From Alcanivorax limicola (GTDB taxonomy: Bacteria; Pseudomonadota; Gammaproteobacteria; Pseudomonadales; Alcanivoracaceae), in contig NZ_JAIOUB010000004.1 of assembly GCF_019931215.1 (NCBI RefSeq), positions 124,001 to 188,000 of the forward strand: a DNA stretch of 64,000 nucleotides, in the 5' to 3' direction. Each line of letters begins with the position of its first letter. Within the stretch, counting starts at the first letter, position 1. Shown here piece after piece: positions 17,057 to 26,655 of the stretch. Both the position numbers and the translations under genes were made by a program. The notes under the pieces are model-generated. The model was not told where the DNA came from, did no database searches, and saw only the letters and a list, made by a program, of their open reading frames with translations.

Positions 17057-19731
17057 TCAAGCGATTCTCGATTGGCTTCATGTTCCGGTGATTCTACCAG
17101 AGGGAGCACAATTTCGATCACGGCACCCCGATTGTCAGTACCGGCCAATGCCCGAATACGCCCACCATGCGCAGCAATCATGCCATGGCAAATAGCAAGG
17201 CCGAGACCACTGCCATGGGGCCCACGATCCCCCTCTCCCCCCGTAAAGAACATATCGAATACCCTGTCACGCTGTTCTTCCGGGATTCCGGGTCCCTCGT
17301 CAGAAACCGCGATGATCAATTCGCCGCCGGCTTCACGAGCATGGATACGCAGCGTTGACCCATCAGGAGCGAACTTGGCAGCATTCTCCAATACATTCAC
17401 CAATGCCTGCTCGATAAGAGCAGGATGAACAAACAGCAAGGGTAGATTGTCAGCGACATCCCGCTCTACCCGGAGCTTTGTCATTAAACCCCGGGTACGC
17501 CTTAACGCCGAAGAGAGAATATCTGTCAGAGCTATCCAATCCCTCTCAATTTTCAGCGTTCCGTGACCCAGCTTGGTCATATCGAGTAAGTTGCGTATGT
17601 ATCGGTCCAACCTCTCACCTTCACCCAGAACAGAATCCAGCAAACTCACCCTGTCCTCCTCGGAAAGTCGGTCTGACATAGATTTCAAGGTGCTCGCGGA
17701 TCCGATCATAGATGCCAACGGCGTCCGAAGATCATGTGATATCGAGGAAAGCAGAGCAGAGCGAAGCCGCTCTGTTTCTTCGGCCACCCGTGAGGCGGAA
17801 AGATTCGCAGCAAGCTGGGTTCGGAACCAGGCCAATCCCAGTTGATGAACATAGACACCAACAGAAAGGCCTCGATAATACTCCGGTGTCATATCATCCA
17901 CCCACAACCCAAGAACAGCGCACACCTTGCCATCCGCTTCAATCGGCTCAAAGCGCCAACACTGGCCGCTCAAGGTGTCCGAGAACGCACCACTGGGTTT
18001 CCCATTACGCATCGCCCAGTCAATAGCCGAGCAAGCGCCTTCGCTGAGGGACCTCTCTGCTCCCCGATGCGCAACCACCTCCAAGGAGTCATCATCCGAG
18101 TTACGCTGCACAATAACGAGTGGCACTTTAAGTTGAGAAAAAAGTGCATCCGCTGCTTCTTTCTGGACCGATATAATATCTGGCGCAGAAGCCAGGCGAC
18201 GAGTAAATTTCAGATGGGAATCCGTCAAATTATTTGACGCGCGAAGCATATGAATCTGATCACGCAGTCTTCCGGCCAGATTTCCTCCAATAATCGCTAT
18301 AATCAGGAAGAACATCACGGTCAGAATTTCATCCGTGTCAGTCATGTTAAACGTAAGGCGCGGCTCCGTGAAAAAGAAATTGTAAGTAAGAAAACTGACC
18401 AGCGCTGTAAATAGCGCTGGCCTTATGCCAGTTCGCGCAGCGACCCAAAGAACTGCTGTCAAAAAGACGAGGGAAAGATTCCCAAGGGGAAGTACGTCCT
18501 GCATTCCCATAGCAACACCAGTCGCCACTGCGACGCTCGCAACTGACCAGGCATAGCCGCTCTTGCCACTACCTGAAGAAACATTTTCGAAAATTCGTTG
18601 GCGCTGCTTTCTGGGAACCGGAATAAAAGTAACCTCGAACGCCTCCGCGCGCCGCATAAGGTATCGGCTCGTGGATTTTCGAAAATGCCACCAGCGATTA
18701 TGGGAGCGCCCAAGGATTAGCGTTGTAACGTTCTGATCCCTGGCGAACGCCAGAATTTCCTCAGCCACATTGTAACCACGAAGCGTTGTCACCTCGGCGC
18801 CCAACCTGGATGCAAGCTCGAAAACTTTCTCCAGACGTTGGCGCTGCTCCGGCCCTGTGCGGCCATTATCGACAGTAACAACCGTCCATGGGGATTTCCG
18901 ACGATCCGCTATTCGCCGGCCAGCCCGAACCAGCGCTTCACCTTGCCCGGAACAATCGACGGCAACCAGCATCCGAGATCTGATATGCCAAGGCCCCTCG
19001 ATACCACGAGACTGCATGGTTTCGCGCAGATCTGCATCCAGACGTTCAGCGATTGTCTGGACAGCCAGCTCCCTTAGTGCGGAAAGATTCGAAGGAGAAA
19101 AGTAGCCCTCCATCGCTGCACGAGCCTGTTCAGGCACATAGACCTTCCCCTGCCTCAGGCGCTCAAGGAGTTCAGAAGGGGTAAGATCAACGAGTACGAT
19201 ATCCCTCGCCATCTCAAGGATTGAATCAGGTACCGTCTCCCGCATACGTACGCCGGTGATACCTGCAACAACATCAGACAGGCTCTCCAGATGCTGAATG
19301 TTCACAGCTGTCCAGACGGTTATACCGTGATCAAGAAGCTCCTCAATATCCTGGTATCGACGCGCATGGCGTGTGCCAGGAATATTTCGATGGGCAAGCT
19401 CATCCAGCAACAACACGTCAGGATTTCGCTTGATTGCCGCGTCAAGATCAAATTCAAGGAACAACTTTCCTGAATAGTCAACTTCCTTTGCCGGCAGCTT
19501 CTCAAGCCCTTCCGTTAAAGCCAGCGTATCCTTGCGCCCGTGGGTTTCGGCGACCCCGATAACAACATCAACACCGTGCCGGCGGAGCTCATGGGCTGCC
19601 TGAAGCATCTGATAGGTTTTGCCAACCCCCGGTGCCGCGCCTAAAAATATCTTCAGGCCGCCACCCGCCTCACGCTCCTGAGTCTTCAGGAGCGCATCGG
19701 GGTTGGGACGATGCTCGTCGCCTTGGTTCAA
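17053..19731 (-). CDS. kdpD: Sensor histidine kinase KdpD
   Basis: An 892-residue inner-membrane sensor kinase. In order: KdpD N-terminal domain with Walker A GAAPGVGKTYQ (near residue 32), a USP-like domain with RSHNRWWHFRKS, a four-helix membrane region around residues 395-500, a GAF-like region, a HisKA domain with SSISHDLRTPLASM (His near 665) and a HATPase domain (DEGPGIPEEQRDRVFDMFFTG; GSGLGLAICHGMI). It phosphorylates KdpE at low K+. Starts with ATG overlapping the kdpC stop and is translationally coupled in both directions. Confidence 0.96.
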   Translation of the reverse strand: MNQGDEHRPNPDALLKTQEREAGGGLKIFLGAAPGVGKTYQMLQAAHELRRHGVDVVIGVAETHGRKDTLALTEGLEKLPAKEVDYSGKLFLEFDLDAAIKRNPDVLLLDELAHRNIPGTRHARRYQDIEELLDHGITVWTAVNIQHLESLSDVVAGITGVRMRETVPDSILEMARDIVLVDLTPSELLERLRQGKVYVPEQARAAMEGYFSPSNLSALRELAVQTIAERLDADLRETMQSRGIEGPWHIRSRMLVAVDCSGQGEALVRAGRRIADRRKSPWTVVTVDNGRTGPEQRQRLEKVFELASRLGAEVTTLRGYNVAEEILAFARDQNVTTLILGRSHNRWWHFRKSTSRYLMRRAEAFEVTFIPVPRKQRQRIFENVSSGSGKSGYAWSVASVAVATGVAMGMQDVLPLGNLSLVFLTAVLWVAARTGIRPALFTALVSFLTYNFFFTEPRLTFNMTDTDEILTVMFFLIIAIIGGNLAGRLRDQIHMLRASNNLTDSHLKFTRRLASAPDIISVQKEAADALFSQLKVPLVIVQRNSDDDSLEVVAHRGAERSLSEGACSAIDWAMRNGKPSGAFSDTLSGQCWRFEPIEADGKVCAVLGLWVDDMTPEYYRGLSVGVYVHQLGLAWFRTQLAANLSASRVAEETERLRSALLSSISHDLRTPLASMIGSASTLKSMSDRLSEEDRVSLLDSVLGEGERLDRYIRNLLDMTKLGHGTLKIERDWIALTDILSSALRRTRGLMTKLRVERDVADNLPLLFVHPALIEQALVNVLENAAKFAPDGSTLRIHAREAGGELIIAVSDEGPGIPEEQRDRVFDMFFTGGEGDRGPHGSGLGLAICHGMIAAHGGRIRALAGTDNRGAVIEIVLPLVESPEHEANRESLE

Positions 19732-20330
19732 TCCAGAAACTCCTTGCCATCTAATGCCAGATTAATGCGCAGAACGTTGACCCTTGGCTGCCCAAAGATT
19801 CCCATTGTCGGGCCCTCTGTATACTGCGCGATAAGATCGTTGACGTTCGATACCGGTATATCTCGAGCTGTAGCCACGCGCATTGCCTGGAGCTGCGCTG
19901 ATTCCGGTGATATATGAGGATCTATACCGGAACCTGACGCCGCAAGTAAATCCACCGGCACCGATTCAACCTCAACACCTTCTCTGTCCGCAATATCTCG
20001 TGCATCTTCAGCCACGCGAGCTCTCAGATCCGGATTGCTGGCCGCATAATTTGAGCCGCCAACCGAGAAAGGATCATAATCCGCCGCCGAAGGCCTCCCG
20101 TGAAAGTACTTGGCAGCTTTGAATCTCTGGCCTACCAATTCGGAACCAACAATGTCGTCGTCAATAACAATCAGGCTTCCGGTGGCCTGATGAGGGAACA
20201 GCATGCCCCCGACCGTAGTTACCAGAAAAGGATACAGCCCACCGCATAGCAAGACAAAGACGAGCGCAGCTCTTGCTGCTGAAAGCCACGATGCTGAGCG
20301 ATATACGGATCCAGTATTTGAATCAGCCAT
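19728..20330 (-). CDS. kdpC: K(+)-transporting ATPase subunit C
   Basis: A 200-residue subunit with one N-terminal membrane helix (ARAALVFVLLCGGLYPFLVTTVG) and the KdpC signatures GSELVGQRF, YFHGRPSAADYDP, GGSNYAASNP and SGSGIDPHISPESAQLQ. It is the periplasmic partner that raises the affinity of the Kdp P-type pump for ATP and K+. Twelve nt separate it from kdpB. Confidence 0.97.
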   Translation of the reverse strand: MADSNTGSVYRSASWLSAARAALVFVLLCGGLYPFLVTTVGGMLFPHQATGSLIVIDDDIVGSELVGQRFKAAKYFHGRPSAADYDPFSVGGSNYAASNPDLRARVAEDARDIADREGVEVESVPVDLLAASGSGIDPHISPESAQLQAMRVATARDIPVSNVNDLIAQYTEGPTMGIFGQPRVNVLRINLALDGKEFLD

Positions 20331-20342
20331 TTCACTATCCCC

Positions 20343-22361
20343 TTATAGTACAACTGTGAGCATGAGGTCTATTGCCTTGATAGCTGGAAAGGGAAGCAAC
20401 AGACCGCCAACTCCAAAAATCAGTAGATTTCGTCGTAACAGCTTCGTAGCACTCGCAGGCTTATACCGAACTCCCTTCAAGGCGAAAGGTATTAGCGCGG
20501 GAATAATCAGAGCATTGAATATTGTCGCAGCCAGGACCGCGTTCACGGGGTTAGACAAGTTCAGAATATTCAGCGCGCCAAGTGCTGGCAAGCTGACAAC
20601 AAATAGAGCCGGCAGGATGGCAAAGTACTTTGCTACATCATTAGCGAGCGAGAACGTTGTCAGCGCGCCCCTGGTTATAAGTAGCTGCTTGCCAATTTCT
20701 ACTATATCCAGCAGTTTCCCGGGATCTGAGTCCAGATCAACCATATTGGCGGCTTCACGCGCGGCTTGTGTACCTGAGTTCATGGCGAGCCCCAGGTCCG
20801 CTTGTGCCAGGGCCGGAGCGTCATTGGTGCCATCGCCAACCATGGCCACGAGGCGCCCTTCTGCTTGCTCCTTCCGAATGATTTCCAGCTTCTGCTCTGG
20901 TGTAGCTTCAGCCACGAAATCATCAACACCAGCCTCAGCTGCTATGGCGGCTGCAGTTATCGGATTGTCGCCGGTGATCATCACCGTCTTCACTCCCATT
21001 TCCCGAAGCTTTGCAAACCGATCCTTGATGCCCGGTTTGATGACATCCGATAGCGCAATAACGCCCAGAACGCGGTTGCCTTCAGCGACAACCAGAGGCG
21101 TTGCGCCATTCTTGGCTACTCTCTCGACCAGGCGATCCGCCTCTTTCGGATAGTACCCACCACTTTCCGTCACCAGCTTGCGGATGGCATTGGTTGCGCC
21201 CTTTCGCAGAACTCGACCGCCAGACATGTCCACCCCTGACATTCGAGTCTTCGCAGAGAACTCAACAAAAAGCGCGCCCTCCTCAGCAACGGTGTCACTG
21301 CCCATATCGCGCGCCAGCGTAACCACGGACTTACCCTCAGGTGTTGGGTCTGCCAGTGATGTGAGAAGCGCTACATCCCTGAGGACGTCAGACTCCACGC
21401 CCGGAACTGGCTCAATCATCGTGGCTCGCCGATCACCTAAGGTGATGGTACCTGTTTTATCCAGAAGAAGAGTATCGATCGATCCGGCAACTTCAACTGC
21501 TTTACCAGACTTGGCGATAACATTCGCGCGCATTGCGCGGTCCATTCCGGCAATACCTATAGCAGGCAGCAGCCCCCCGATAGTCGTAGGGATGAGACAT
21601 ACCAGCAGCGCGACCAGCACCGAGAAAGAGGGAGAGGACTCCACAAAGCCAGCGAAAGGCACCAGTGTCACCACCACGATCAGAAAAACCAGAGTCATGG
21701 CGGCAAGCAGCACTGAAAGTGCAAGCTCGCTAGGCGTCTTCTGACGTTTCGCGCCCTCTACCAAAGCAATCATACGATCAAGCAATGAGTTGCCTGGATC
21801 AACGGTCACCTCTATTACAATATCGTCAGAAAGAACCTTGGTTCCGGCACTGACGCCGCTATTATCTGTACCCGCTTCTCTGAGCACGGGAGCAGATTCG
21901 CCAGTGACTGCTGATTCATTAATCGTTGCAGCTCCTTTGACAATCTCGCCATCAGCCGGAATAAGTTCGCCGGGCTTGACCAGCACCCTGTCACCTTTGC
22001 GAAGCTCCTGAGCTGACAGCTCCTCCTCACGATCACCGTTGACTTTTCGTGCTTTCAGCTCTCTTCGTGTTGCCTTGAGGGCACCGGCTTGGGCTTTACC
22101 ACGGGCCTCAGCTACAGATTCAGCTGCGTTAGCAAAAATTACCGTGAAAAGCAGTATAGCGCTGATAGTAATATCCAGAGCAGCAGGTTCGCCCTGTATC
22201 AGGTGAACGACACCCAGAAAACCCGTCACCAGTGTACCAATGCCGACAACCAGCATGACTGGATTACGTGCCAGGTTTTTCGGAGACAAGCGCTTGATGG
22301 ACTGGCGCAAGATACTGCCAGCGTCCAGCGAGTCGGTCTTCTTCAGTGTTTCGCTTGACAT
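20343..22361 (-). CDS. kdpB: K(+)-transporting P-type ATPase subunit B
   Basis: A 672-residue P-type ATPase catalytic subunit. The actuator TGES, the phosphorylation motif DKTGTIT (Asp near residue 302), the nucleotide-binding segment and the hinge [18 protein letters not shown] are all intact, along with the membrane helices. It hydrolyses ATP to drive K+ moved by KdpA at the inner membrane. Length is normal. Gene is AT-richer than the surrounding chromosome. Confidence 0.97.
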   Translation of the reverse strand: MSSETLKKTDSLDAGSILRQSIKRLSPKNLARNPVMLVVGIGTLVTGFLGVVHLIQGEPAALDITISAILLFTVIFANAAESVAEARGKAQAGALKATRRELKARKVNGDREEELSAQELRKGDRVLVKPGELIPADGEIVKGAATINESAVTGESAPVLREAGTDNSGVSAGTKVLSDDIVIEVTVDPGNSLLDRMIALVEGAKRQKTPSELALSVLLAAMTLVFLIVVVTLVPFAGFVESSPSFSVLVALLVCLIPTTIGGLLPAIGIAGMDRAMRANVIAKSGKAVEVAGSIDTLLLDKTGTITLGDRRATMIEPVPGVESDVLRDVALLTSLADPTPEGKSVVTLARDMGSDTVAEEGALFVEFSAKTRMSGVDMSGGRVLRKGATNAIRKLVTESGGYYPKEADRLVERVAKNGATPLVVAEGNRVLGVIALSDVIKPGIKDRFAKLREMGVKTVMITGDNPITAAAIAAEAGVDDFVAEATPEQKLEIIRKEQAEGRLVAMVGDGTNDAPALAQADLGLAMNSGTQAAREAANMVDLDSDPGKLLDIVEIGKQLLITRGALTTFSLANDVAKYFAILPALFVVSLPALGALNILNLSNPVNAVLAATIFNALIIPALIPFALKGVRYKPASATKLLRRNLLIFGVGGLLLPFPAIKAIDLMLTVVL

Positions 22362-22374
22362 GCTCGTTCTCCCA

Positions 22375-24087
22375 TCAAGACATCAGAGCCAAAGCTTCAG
22401 CAATCGGGCCAAGGATCAGCACCGGCATAAAGCTCAGCAAGGTAAACATCACAATCACTGCCAGTGTCATCAGGCCGAAGGTGGCGGTATCAATGCCCAG
22501 ACTTCCGCGCCCCTCAGGAGCAGAGCGCTTGGCGGCAAGCGATGCCACAATTGCCAGAGGTGCAAGGATTGGAATGAAACGACCAAGAGCGAGGTTGACT
22601 GCACAGGTGACGTTCCACCATATCGAGTCATCATTCAGGCCCTCAAACCCCGAGCCATTATTAGCAAATGCTGAGGTATACTCGTAGATAACCTGGCTTA
22701 TGCCATGAAATCCAGGATTGGAATTTCCCGTAAGAGCCGGAAAAGCAACCGTGACGGCGCTGAATCCAAGAATGAGCATTGGCTGAATAAGCAAAGCGAT
22801 ACAAACCAGTTTTATCTCTTTTGTCTCAAGTGGCTTCCCGGCTATCTCCGGCGCGCGACCTATCATCAGCGAACCAAGGAATGCAGCGAGCAACAAGAAA
22901 AGGAAGTAGCCAATCAACCCGACACCTATGCCGCCAAAGGTGACATTGATGAACATATCGACCATCGGAACCATACCGCCGATGGGATTGAAGCTGTCAT
23001 GCATACCATTCACGGAGCCATTGGAGGTCTGGGTTGTCCAGCTGCCCCATAATGCCGTTGCGGTAGCGCCAAAACGTACTTCTTTTCCTTCCAGGTTCGG
23101 GCCATCAGCAGCCAAGCCCGAGAATGCAGCGTTGGGTTGATTTTCTGACCAGATCGCGACAGACGTAAGTGATACGGACATGACTACCATTACGCCCATG
23201 ATGACTTGCGCAAGTCGCCGACGCCCGGTCAGAAAGCCGAGCGCAAAGACCAGCGCTGCAGGAATCAGTACAATCGATACTGTCTGAACGAAGTTGCTTA
23301 CCGGCGTTGGGTTCTCCAGCGGCACGCTGGAATTCGGTCCATACCAGCCCCCACCGTTTGTCCCTACCTGCTTAATCGCAACCATCGGCGCAACTGGTCC
23401 GATAGGTATGTTTTGTTCGTTCATCTCAGCGGTCTGATCCAGCGGGGTGATGGTACGTGCGCCCTCATAGCTGTTAGGGACACCCTGAGAGGCCAGGACC
23501 AGCGCAACCGCAGTGGCTACAGGAAGCATTACTCGAACGATTGCTCGTGTAATATCCTCGTAGAAGTTCCCCACAGATACCGTGCCACCTGCCGAAGGCT
23601 GAACATTCTTGCCTGAGCGTCCGAGCAAGGTGCGAACAATCGCCACCAATGCCGCCATACCTGCCGCTGGTGTGACCACCTGAAGCGTCACAATTCCGAA
23701 GGTATGCGCCAGGTAGCTCAGTTGTGCCTGTCCAGAATAATGCTGCTGGTTAGTATTGGTGAGAAATGAGACGGCAGTATGTAAGGCCAGATCCCAACTC
23801 ATCCCATCAATATTATCCGGATTCAGAAAAAGAATGCCTTGAGCCATCAGAAGACCGAACACAATTAATGCCAGCACAAGGTGTAATTTGAGCAAGGCCT
23901 TTCCATAGCCCTGCCAGCTCATCGGTTCAGATGGATTGACACCCAGAAGACTGTAAATTGTGTTCTCGAAAGGCAGGAATATCCTACTTCCCGCCCCGGC
24001 GCCATCACTAAAAACAGCCGCAATATATTTTCCCAACGGCCATGCCAGCAGGAGCGTGACCGCATAAATTATAATTACCTCATTCAC
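22375..24087 (-). CDS. kdpA: K(+)-transporting ATPase subunit A
   Basis: A 570-residue channel-like subunit with about ten membrane helices and four pore-loop repeats (for example [29 protein letters not shown]). It carries K+ across the inner membrane in the KdpFABC complex. Start is GTG at 24087, overlapping the stop of the preceding 26-residue peptide gene and preceded by GGAGGAG; the ATG 4 nt further in is out of frame. Confidence 0.96.
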   Translation of the reverse strand: MNEVIIIYAVTLLLAWPLGKYIAAVFSDGAGAGSRIFLPFENTIYSLLGVNPSEPMSWQGYGKALLKLHLVLALIVFGLLMAQGILFLNPDNIDGMSWDLALHTAVSFLTNTNQQHYSGQAQLSYLAHTFGIVTLQVVTPAAGMAALVAIVRTLLGRSGKNVQPSAGGTVSVGNFYEDITRAIVRVMLPVATAVALVLASQGVPNSYEGARTITPLDQTAEMNEQNIPIGPVAPMVAIKQVGTNGGGWYGPNSSVPLENPTPVSNFVQTVSIVLIPAALVFALGFLTGRRRLAQVIMGVMVVMSVSLTSVAIWSENQPNAAFSGLAADGPNLEGKEVRFGATATALWGSWTTQTSNGSVNGMHDSFNPIGGMVPMVDMFINVTFGGIGVGLIGYFLFLLLAAFLGSLMIGRAPEIAGKPLETKEIKLVCIALLIQPMLILGFSAVTVAFPALTGNSNPGFHGISQVIYEYTSAFANNGSGFEGLNDDSIWWNVTCAVNLALGRFIPILAPLAIVASLAAKRSAPEGRGSLGIDTATFGLMTLAVIVMFTLLSFMPVLILGPIAEALALMS

Positions 24088-24164
24088 AGTCGCTCCTCCA
24101 GATCAATGAACAAGAAGCACAAGCCAAAAAGGCCAAGAATTATGCCAACGCCGATCAGAGCCAT
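24084..24164 (-). CDS. 26-residue membrane peptide between kdpF and kdpA
   Basis: MALIGVGIILGLFGLCFLFI followed by DLEERL: a single hydrophobic helix with a short acidic/basic tail. It starts 2 nt after the kdpF stop and its TGA overlaps the GTG of kdpA, so it is translated as part of the operon. Its size and layout resemble KdpF, but its sequence is different. A second small stabilising subunit of the Kdp complex is the simplest idea; untested. Confidence 0.7.
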   Translation of the reverse strand: MALIGVGIILGLFGLCFLFIDLEERL

Positions 24165-24166
24165 GG

Positions 24167-24253
24167 TCAGAACCTCTCGGGCCATAGCAGCGCAGCAACC
24201 AGATAGGCGCCAACTGCGAGTGAAACGACAAAAAGGAAAGTAGACACGCTCAT
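24167..24253 (-). CDS. kdpF: K(+)-transporting ATPase subunit F
   Basis: A 28-residue peptide (MSVSTFLFVVSLAVGAYLVA then ALLWPERF). One membrane helix with the YLV-ALL pattern and aromatic/charged tail seen in KdpF (E. coli tail YLVYALINAEAF). KdpF stabilises the KdpFABC complex in the membrane. AAGGAG precedes the ATG. It is the first gene of the kdp operon. Confidence 0.85.
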   Translation of the reverse strand: MSVSTFLFVVSLAVGAYLVAALLWPERF

Positions 24254-24292
24254 GCTCCTTCGGTGAGTGTGTCTGCATATTGCGCGGATGAG

Positions 24293-24346
24293 GCGTAAAA
24301 ATTCGATGGCACAAACCGGGTTTCAGCGTAAAAATCGCGTTAAAAA
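24293..24346 (-). promoter_or_regulatory. Three phased repeats, candidate KdpE binding region
   Basis: GCGTAAAAA occurs at 24293 and 24326 and GCGTTAAAAA at 24337 (on the minus strand, TTTTTACGC and TTTTTAACGC). Their starts are 33 and 11 bp apart, that is, three and one helical turns. OmpR-family regulators such as KdpE bind tandem direct repeats at such spacing. The nearest copy is 40 nt before the kdpF start. Confidence 0.6.
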
Positions 24347-24391
24347 CTGCGGCCTTGGGCATTCAGAGCACCAACGGCTATGCCCCAGTTG

Positions 24392-24418
24392 TTATACAAG
24401 AGTGAATCGCTTGTATAA
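24392..24418. promoter_or_regulatory. Perfect 9-bp inverted repeat, candidate operator
   Basis: TTATACAAG (24392-24400) and CTTGTATAA (24410-24418) are separated by 9 bp. It lies between the kdp operon and the divergent oxygenase gene and could bind a dimeric regulator of either. Owner unknown. Confidence 0.5.
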
Positions 24419-24507
24419 ACTCGCCCTGACTGGTTAGTCATCAGGTTTCGGCGCCCGTATGATCAGGCATAGCACCTGAAAACTGCACCCCGGGACAGGA
24501 GACCATC

Positions 24508-25638
24508 ATGACCGCCAGCGCTGCCGCCCCGACCACCACATCCAAGGCCAGCACATCCGAGCCCGAGCCCCGCTACAGCGACGCGTTCATGAACCGCATG
24601 CGCCAGACCGGCGACCCACTGGCGGATCAGGTGGCCGCACAGCTCCAGCGTCACCTGCCCTCGCAGATGCTGGACGAAGTGATGCTGCGCGCCGACCGCG
24701 AAGGCGGGATATTCCAGGACTTTCTGGATTACTCCTGGACCGTGCCGGACTGGGTGGACTGGCACCTGATCGACCGCGCCGCCCGTGTGCAACTGGCCTT
24801 CGGCCAGACCCGCGGCGTGGTGCTGTTGGTCGGCGGCCTCGCCGAAGGCGCCGGACTGAACAAGGCCTCCGAAGTGCTGGCCGCCACCGGCCGCTTCAAA
24901 CCGGAAAAAGTCATCAAGCGCCTGTACGAAACCGGCCAGATGACCCACAACAGCCAGGCCCCCAACGGCCTGCGCCCCGGCGGCCCCGGCCATCGCACCA
25001 TCATGGAAGTGCGCCTGCTGCACGCCATGGTGCGCCGCCATCTGTTGAGCAAGGGCTGGGATAGCGCCCAGTTCGACCACCCCATCAACCAGGAAGACAT
25101 GCTCTTTACCATCATCGAATTCAACCACCTGGCGGTGCGCGGCATGGCCCGCCTCGGCGCCACCCTGAGCCGCGAAGATCGCGAAGCCACCCATCACTTC
25201 TGGCGCTATGTGGCCTACCTCAACGGCGTGACCGATGAATTCCTGACCACCAGCCCGGAAGACGAAGCCCGGGCCTACGACCGCATCATGGAACGCGAAC
25301 ACGAGATCAAACCCATCACCGTCGAGCGCGTGCACGAACTGATCACCGGCACCGCCGGGAAGCCCCCCATGTACCTGCCCGCCGGCATGCTGTTCGAACT
25401 CTGCGCCACCTGCCTGGGCGAAGAACGCGCCCGGCAATACCAACTGCCCCGCTCACGCATCTGGCAAGCCGTCATCAAGATGCTGACCGTCAACAACCGC
25501 CTGCAAACGCGGCTGCATTATCTGGTACCCGGGTTGGGGCGCGTATTCGGGGCCTATAACTTCCGGCTGACGCACAAGATGTTGACGGCGAATATCGAGG
25601 CGGAAGTGGAGAAGCGGGCGTTTCGATGTATTGCGTGA
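24508..25638 (+). CDS. MpaB-family oxygenase (DUF2236)
   Basis: A 376-residue protein of the MpaB/latex-clearing-protein-like family: EGAGLNKASEVLAATGRF, a central R-x-HAMVRRHL block near residue 175, EDMLFTIIEFNHLAVRGMARLG and WRYVAYLNGV. These patterns carry the histidines that bind a b-type heme in characterised relatives. The substrate is unknown. AGGAG precedes the ATG. It ends 3 nt from the stop of the convergent antitoxin gene. Confidence 0.8.
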   Translation: MTASAAAPTTTSKASTSEPEPRYSDAFMNRMRQTGDPLADQVAAQLQRHLPSQMLDEVMLRADREGGIFQDFLDYSWTVPDWVDWHLIDRAARVQLAFGQTRGVVLLVGGLAEGAGLNKASEVLAATGRFKPEKVIKRLYETGQMTHNSQAPNGLRPGGPGHRTIMEVRLLHAMVRRHLLSKGWDSAQFDHPINQEDMLFTIIEFNHLAVRGMARLGATLSREDREATHHFWRYVAYLNGVTDEFLTTSPEDEARAYDRIMEREHEIKPITVERVHELITGTAGKPPMYLPAGMLFELCATCLGEERARQYQLPRSRIWQAVIKMLTVNNRLQTRLHYLVPGLGRVFGAYNFRLTHKMLTANIEAEVEKRAFRCIA

Positions 25639-25641
25639 GAT

Positions 25642-25935
25642 TTATGCAGCACTCTTTCCGACTGGCGCCACCTTCATTTCCACATGAAAACCGGCCCGGG
25701 AGGCGATGGTAACCAGAGCATCCAGGCTGAACTTCTGGATCTTTCCATTCATCAGGTAGGACACGCGCGGCTGCGTCAGGCCCAGCCTCCGGCCCGCTTC
25801 CGTGCCTGTCAGATTCTGTTGCCGGATGTATTCACTCAGGCATTGCATCAATGCACTACGCAGCTTCATGTTCTCTGCCTGCTCCGGCGTGTCCTCCAAC
25901 GCATCCCAAACGCTGTCGAATTCCTGATTGCCCAT
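25642..25935 (-). CDS. HigA-like XRE-family antitoxin
   Basis: A 97-residue protein with an XRE helix-turn-helix (NLTGTEAGRRLGLTQPRVSYLMNGKIQKFSLDALVTIASRAG) of the HigA/HTH_37 type that partners Gp49-like RelE-superfamily toxins. Antitoxins of this kind bind the toxin and repress the operon. ATG 25935 is chosen because GGGAGA lies 8 nt upstream; ATG 25941 is possible. The reading frame is also open upstream to 26181, but that extension is an accident of the decayed toxin gene. Confidence 0.85.
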   Translation of the reverse strand: MGNQEFDSVWDALEDTPEQAENMKLRSALMQCLSEYIRQQNLTGTEAGRRLGLTQPRVSYLMNGKIQKFSLDALVTIASRAGFHVEMKVAPVGKSAA

Positions 25936-25937
25936 GA

Positions 25938-26181
25938 TCATTCTCCCGGTAGGGTCCTGAAACGTGCCCTTGCCTTGTCGATATCCGCTTTCGGCGTTTT
26001 CCGTGTCTTCTTCTGAAAGCAGTGCAACACGTATACCGCCTCCTTTCGTGTGGCCAGATAAATGACCCGAAAGGCTCCACAATCTCCCAACACCCTGATT
26101 TCGCAAACACCGGGCCCGATTGTCTTCATCGGCTTCCAGGCTGGAGCCCATAAACCGGATCTTCTTTCGGCGAAATCTCAT
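25938..26181 (-). pseudogene. Decayed HigB/Gp49-like toxin with internal deletion and frameshift
   Basis: The 3' part codes for the toxin core from WKPMKTIGPGVCEIR through GAFRVIYLA and YVLHCFQKKTRKTP to the stop at 25938. The 5' part codes, in another frame, for RKKIRFMGSSLEA, which looks like a normal toxin N-terminus. The frames meet near 26125-26140. About 30 residues that usually separate these segments are missing, so a deletion not divisible by three is inferred. Without them the toxin fold should be lost, although a 63-residue fragment starting at 26129 could still be made. Confidence 0.75.
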
Positions 26182-26192
26182 CCTTGAGACTC

Positions 26193-26236
26193 ATATCAAA
26201 TTTGATATAAAGAGAGTATACCCAATTCGATATAAG
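26193..26236. promoter_or_regulatory. Palindromic operator of the toxin-antitoxin operon
   Basis: ATATCAAATTTGATAT (26193-26208) is a perfect 16-bp palindrome 11 nt before the toxin start, and AATTCGATATAA at 26224-26235 repeats its right half. This is the place and form expected for a HigA autoregulatory site. Confidence 0.65.
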
Positions 26237-26239
26237 CGC

Positions 26240-26655
26240 AAATGCCGCAATCATGCCTGGGTCAAGCCTCCCGAGATGATTGAAAAACTGTATGCCGTCG
26301 TAGCCGCCCTTATAGGCCCATATCCAGTCACGGCAGTGACAGCACTTCACCGGGGGGATATGTACTCGCCAGCTGCGATCAGTACGCCGGTTGCCAACCT
26401 CGAAGCTCAGCAGCACATGGAGGCTTTCAAGCCGCAGCAGCTCACATTTCTTTATGATATCTTTCTTGACGATTTTAAGGTTTTAGCGGTATAAAACGCT
26501 CCTTGGCGATTTACACCTGCCTGATTCGCCTCTTCACGTTTTATTCATTTTTACTTTTCAGTTACCGGGGAAACGGCGCTTTCCTGCCCTGCTTTCAATG
26601 TCGTGGCACGCCGTTTTATTAGCGAACACCTACATAAACACGCAAAGACCATTTT
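26240..26655. other. Gene-poor region with one promoter-like element
   Basis: I recognise no gene in these 416 bases on either strand; short open frames (for example 26126-26416 minus) have no family features. It is less GC-rich than its surroundings. TTGACG at 26466-26471 and TATAAA at 26490-26495 are spaced by 18 bp, a good sigma70 promoter candidate pointing towards the small H-NS-like gene 160 nt downstream. Confidence 0.5.

Noticed and set aside
25642-26181. 179-residue fusion protein
   Set aside because: The N-terminal half reads through a decayed toxin gene in the wrong frame; only the C-terminal 97 residues form a known fold.
26126-26416. 96-residue minus-strand frame upstream of the toxin remnant
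   Set aside because: No family resemblance, no ribosome-binding site and it overlaps the toxin start and its palindromic operator.
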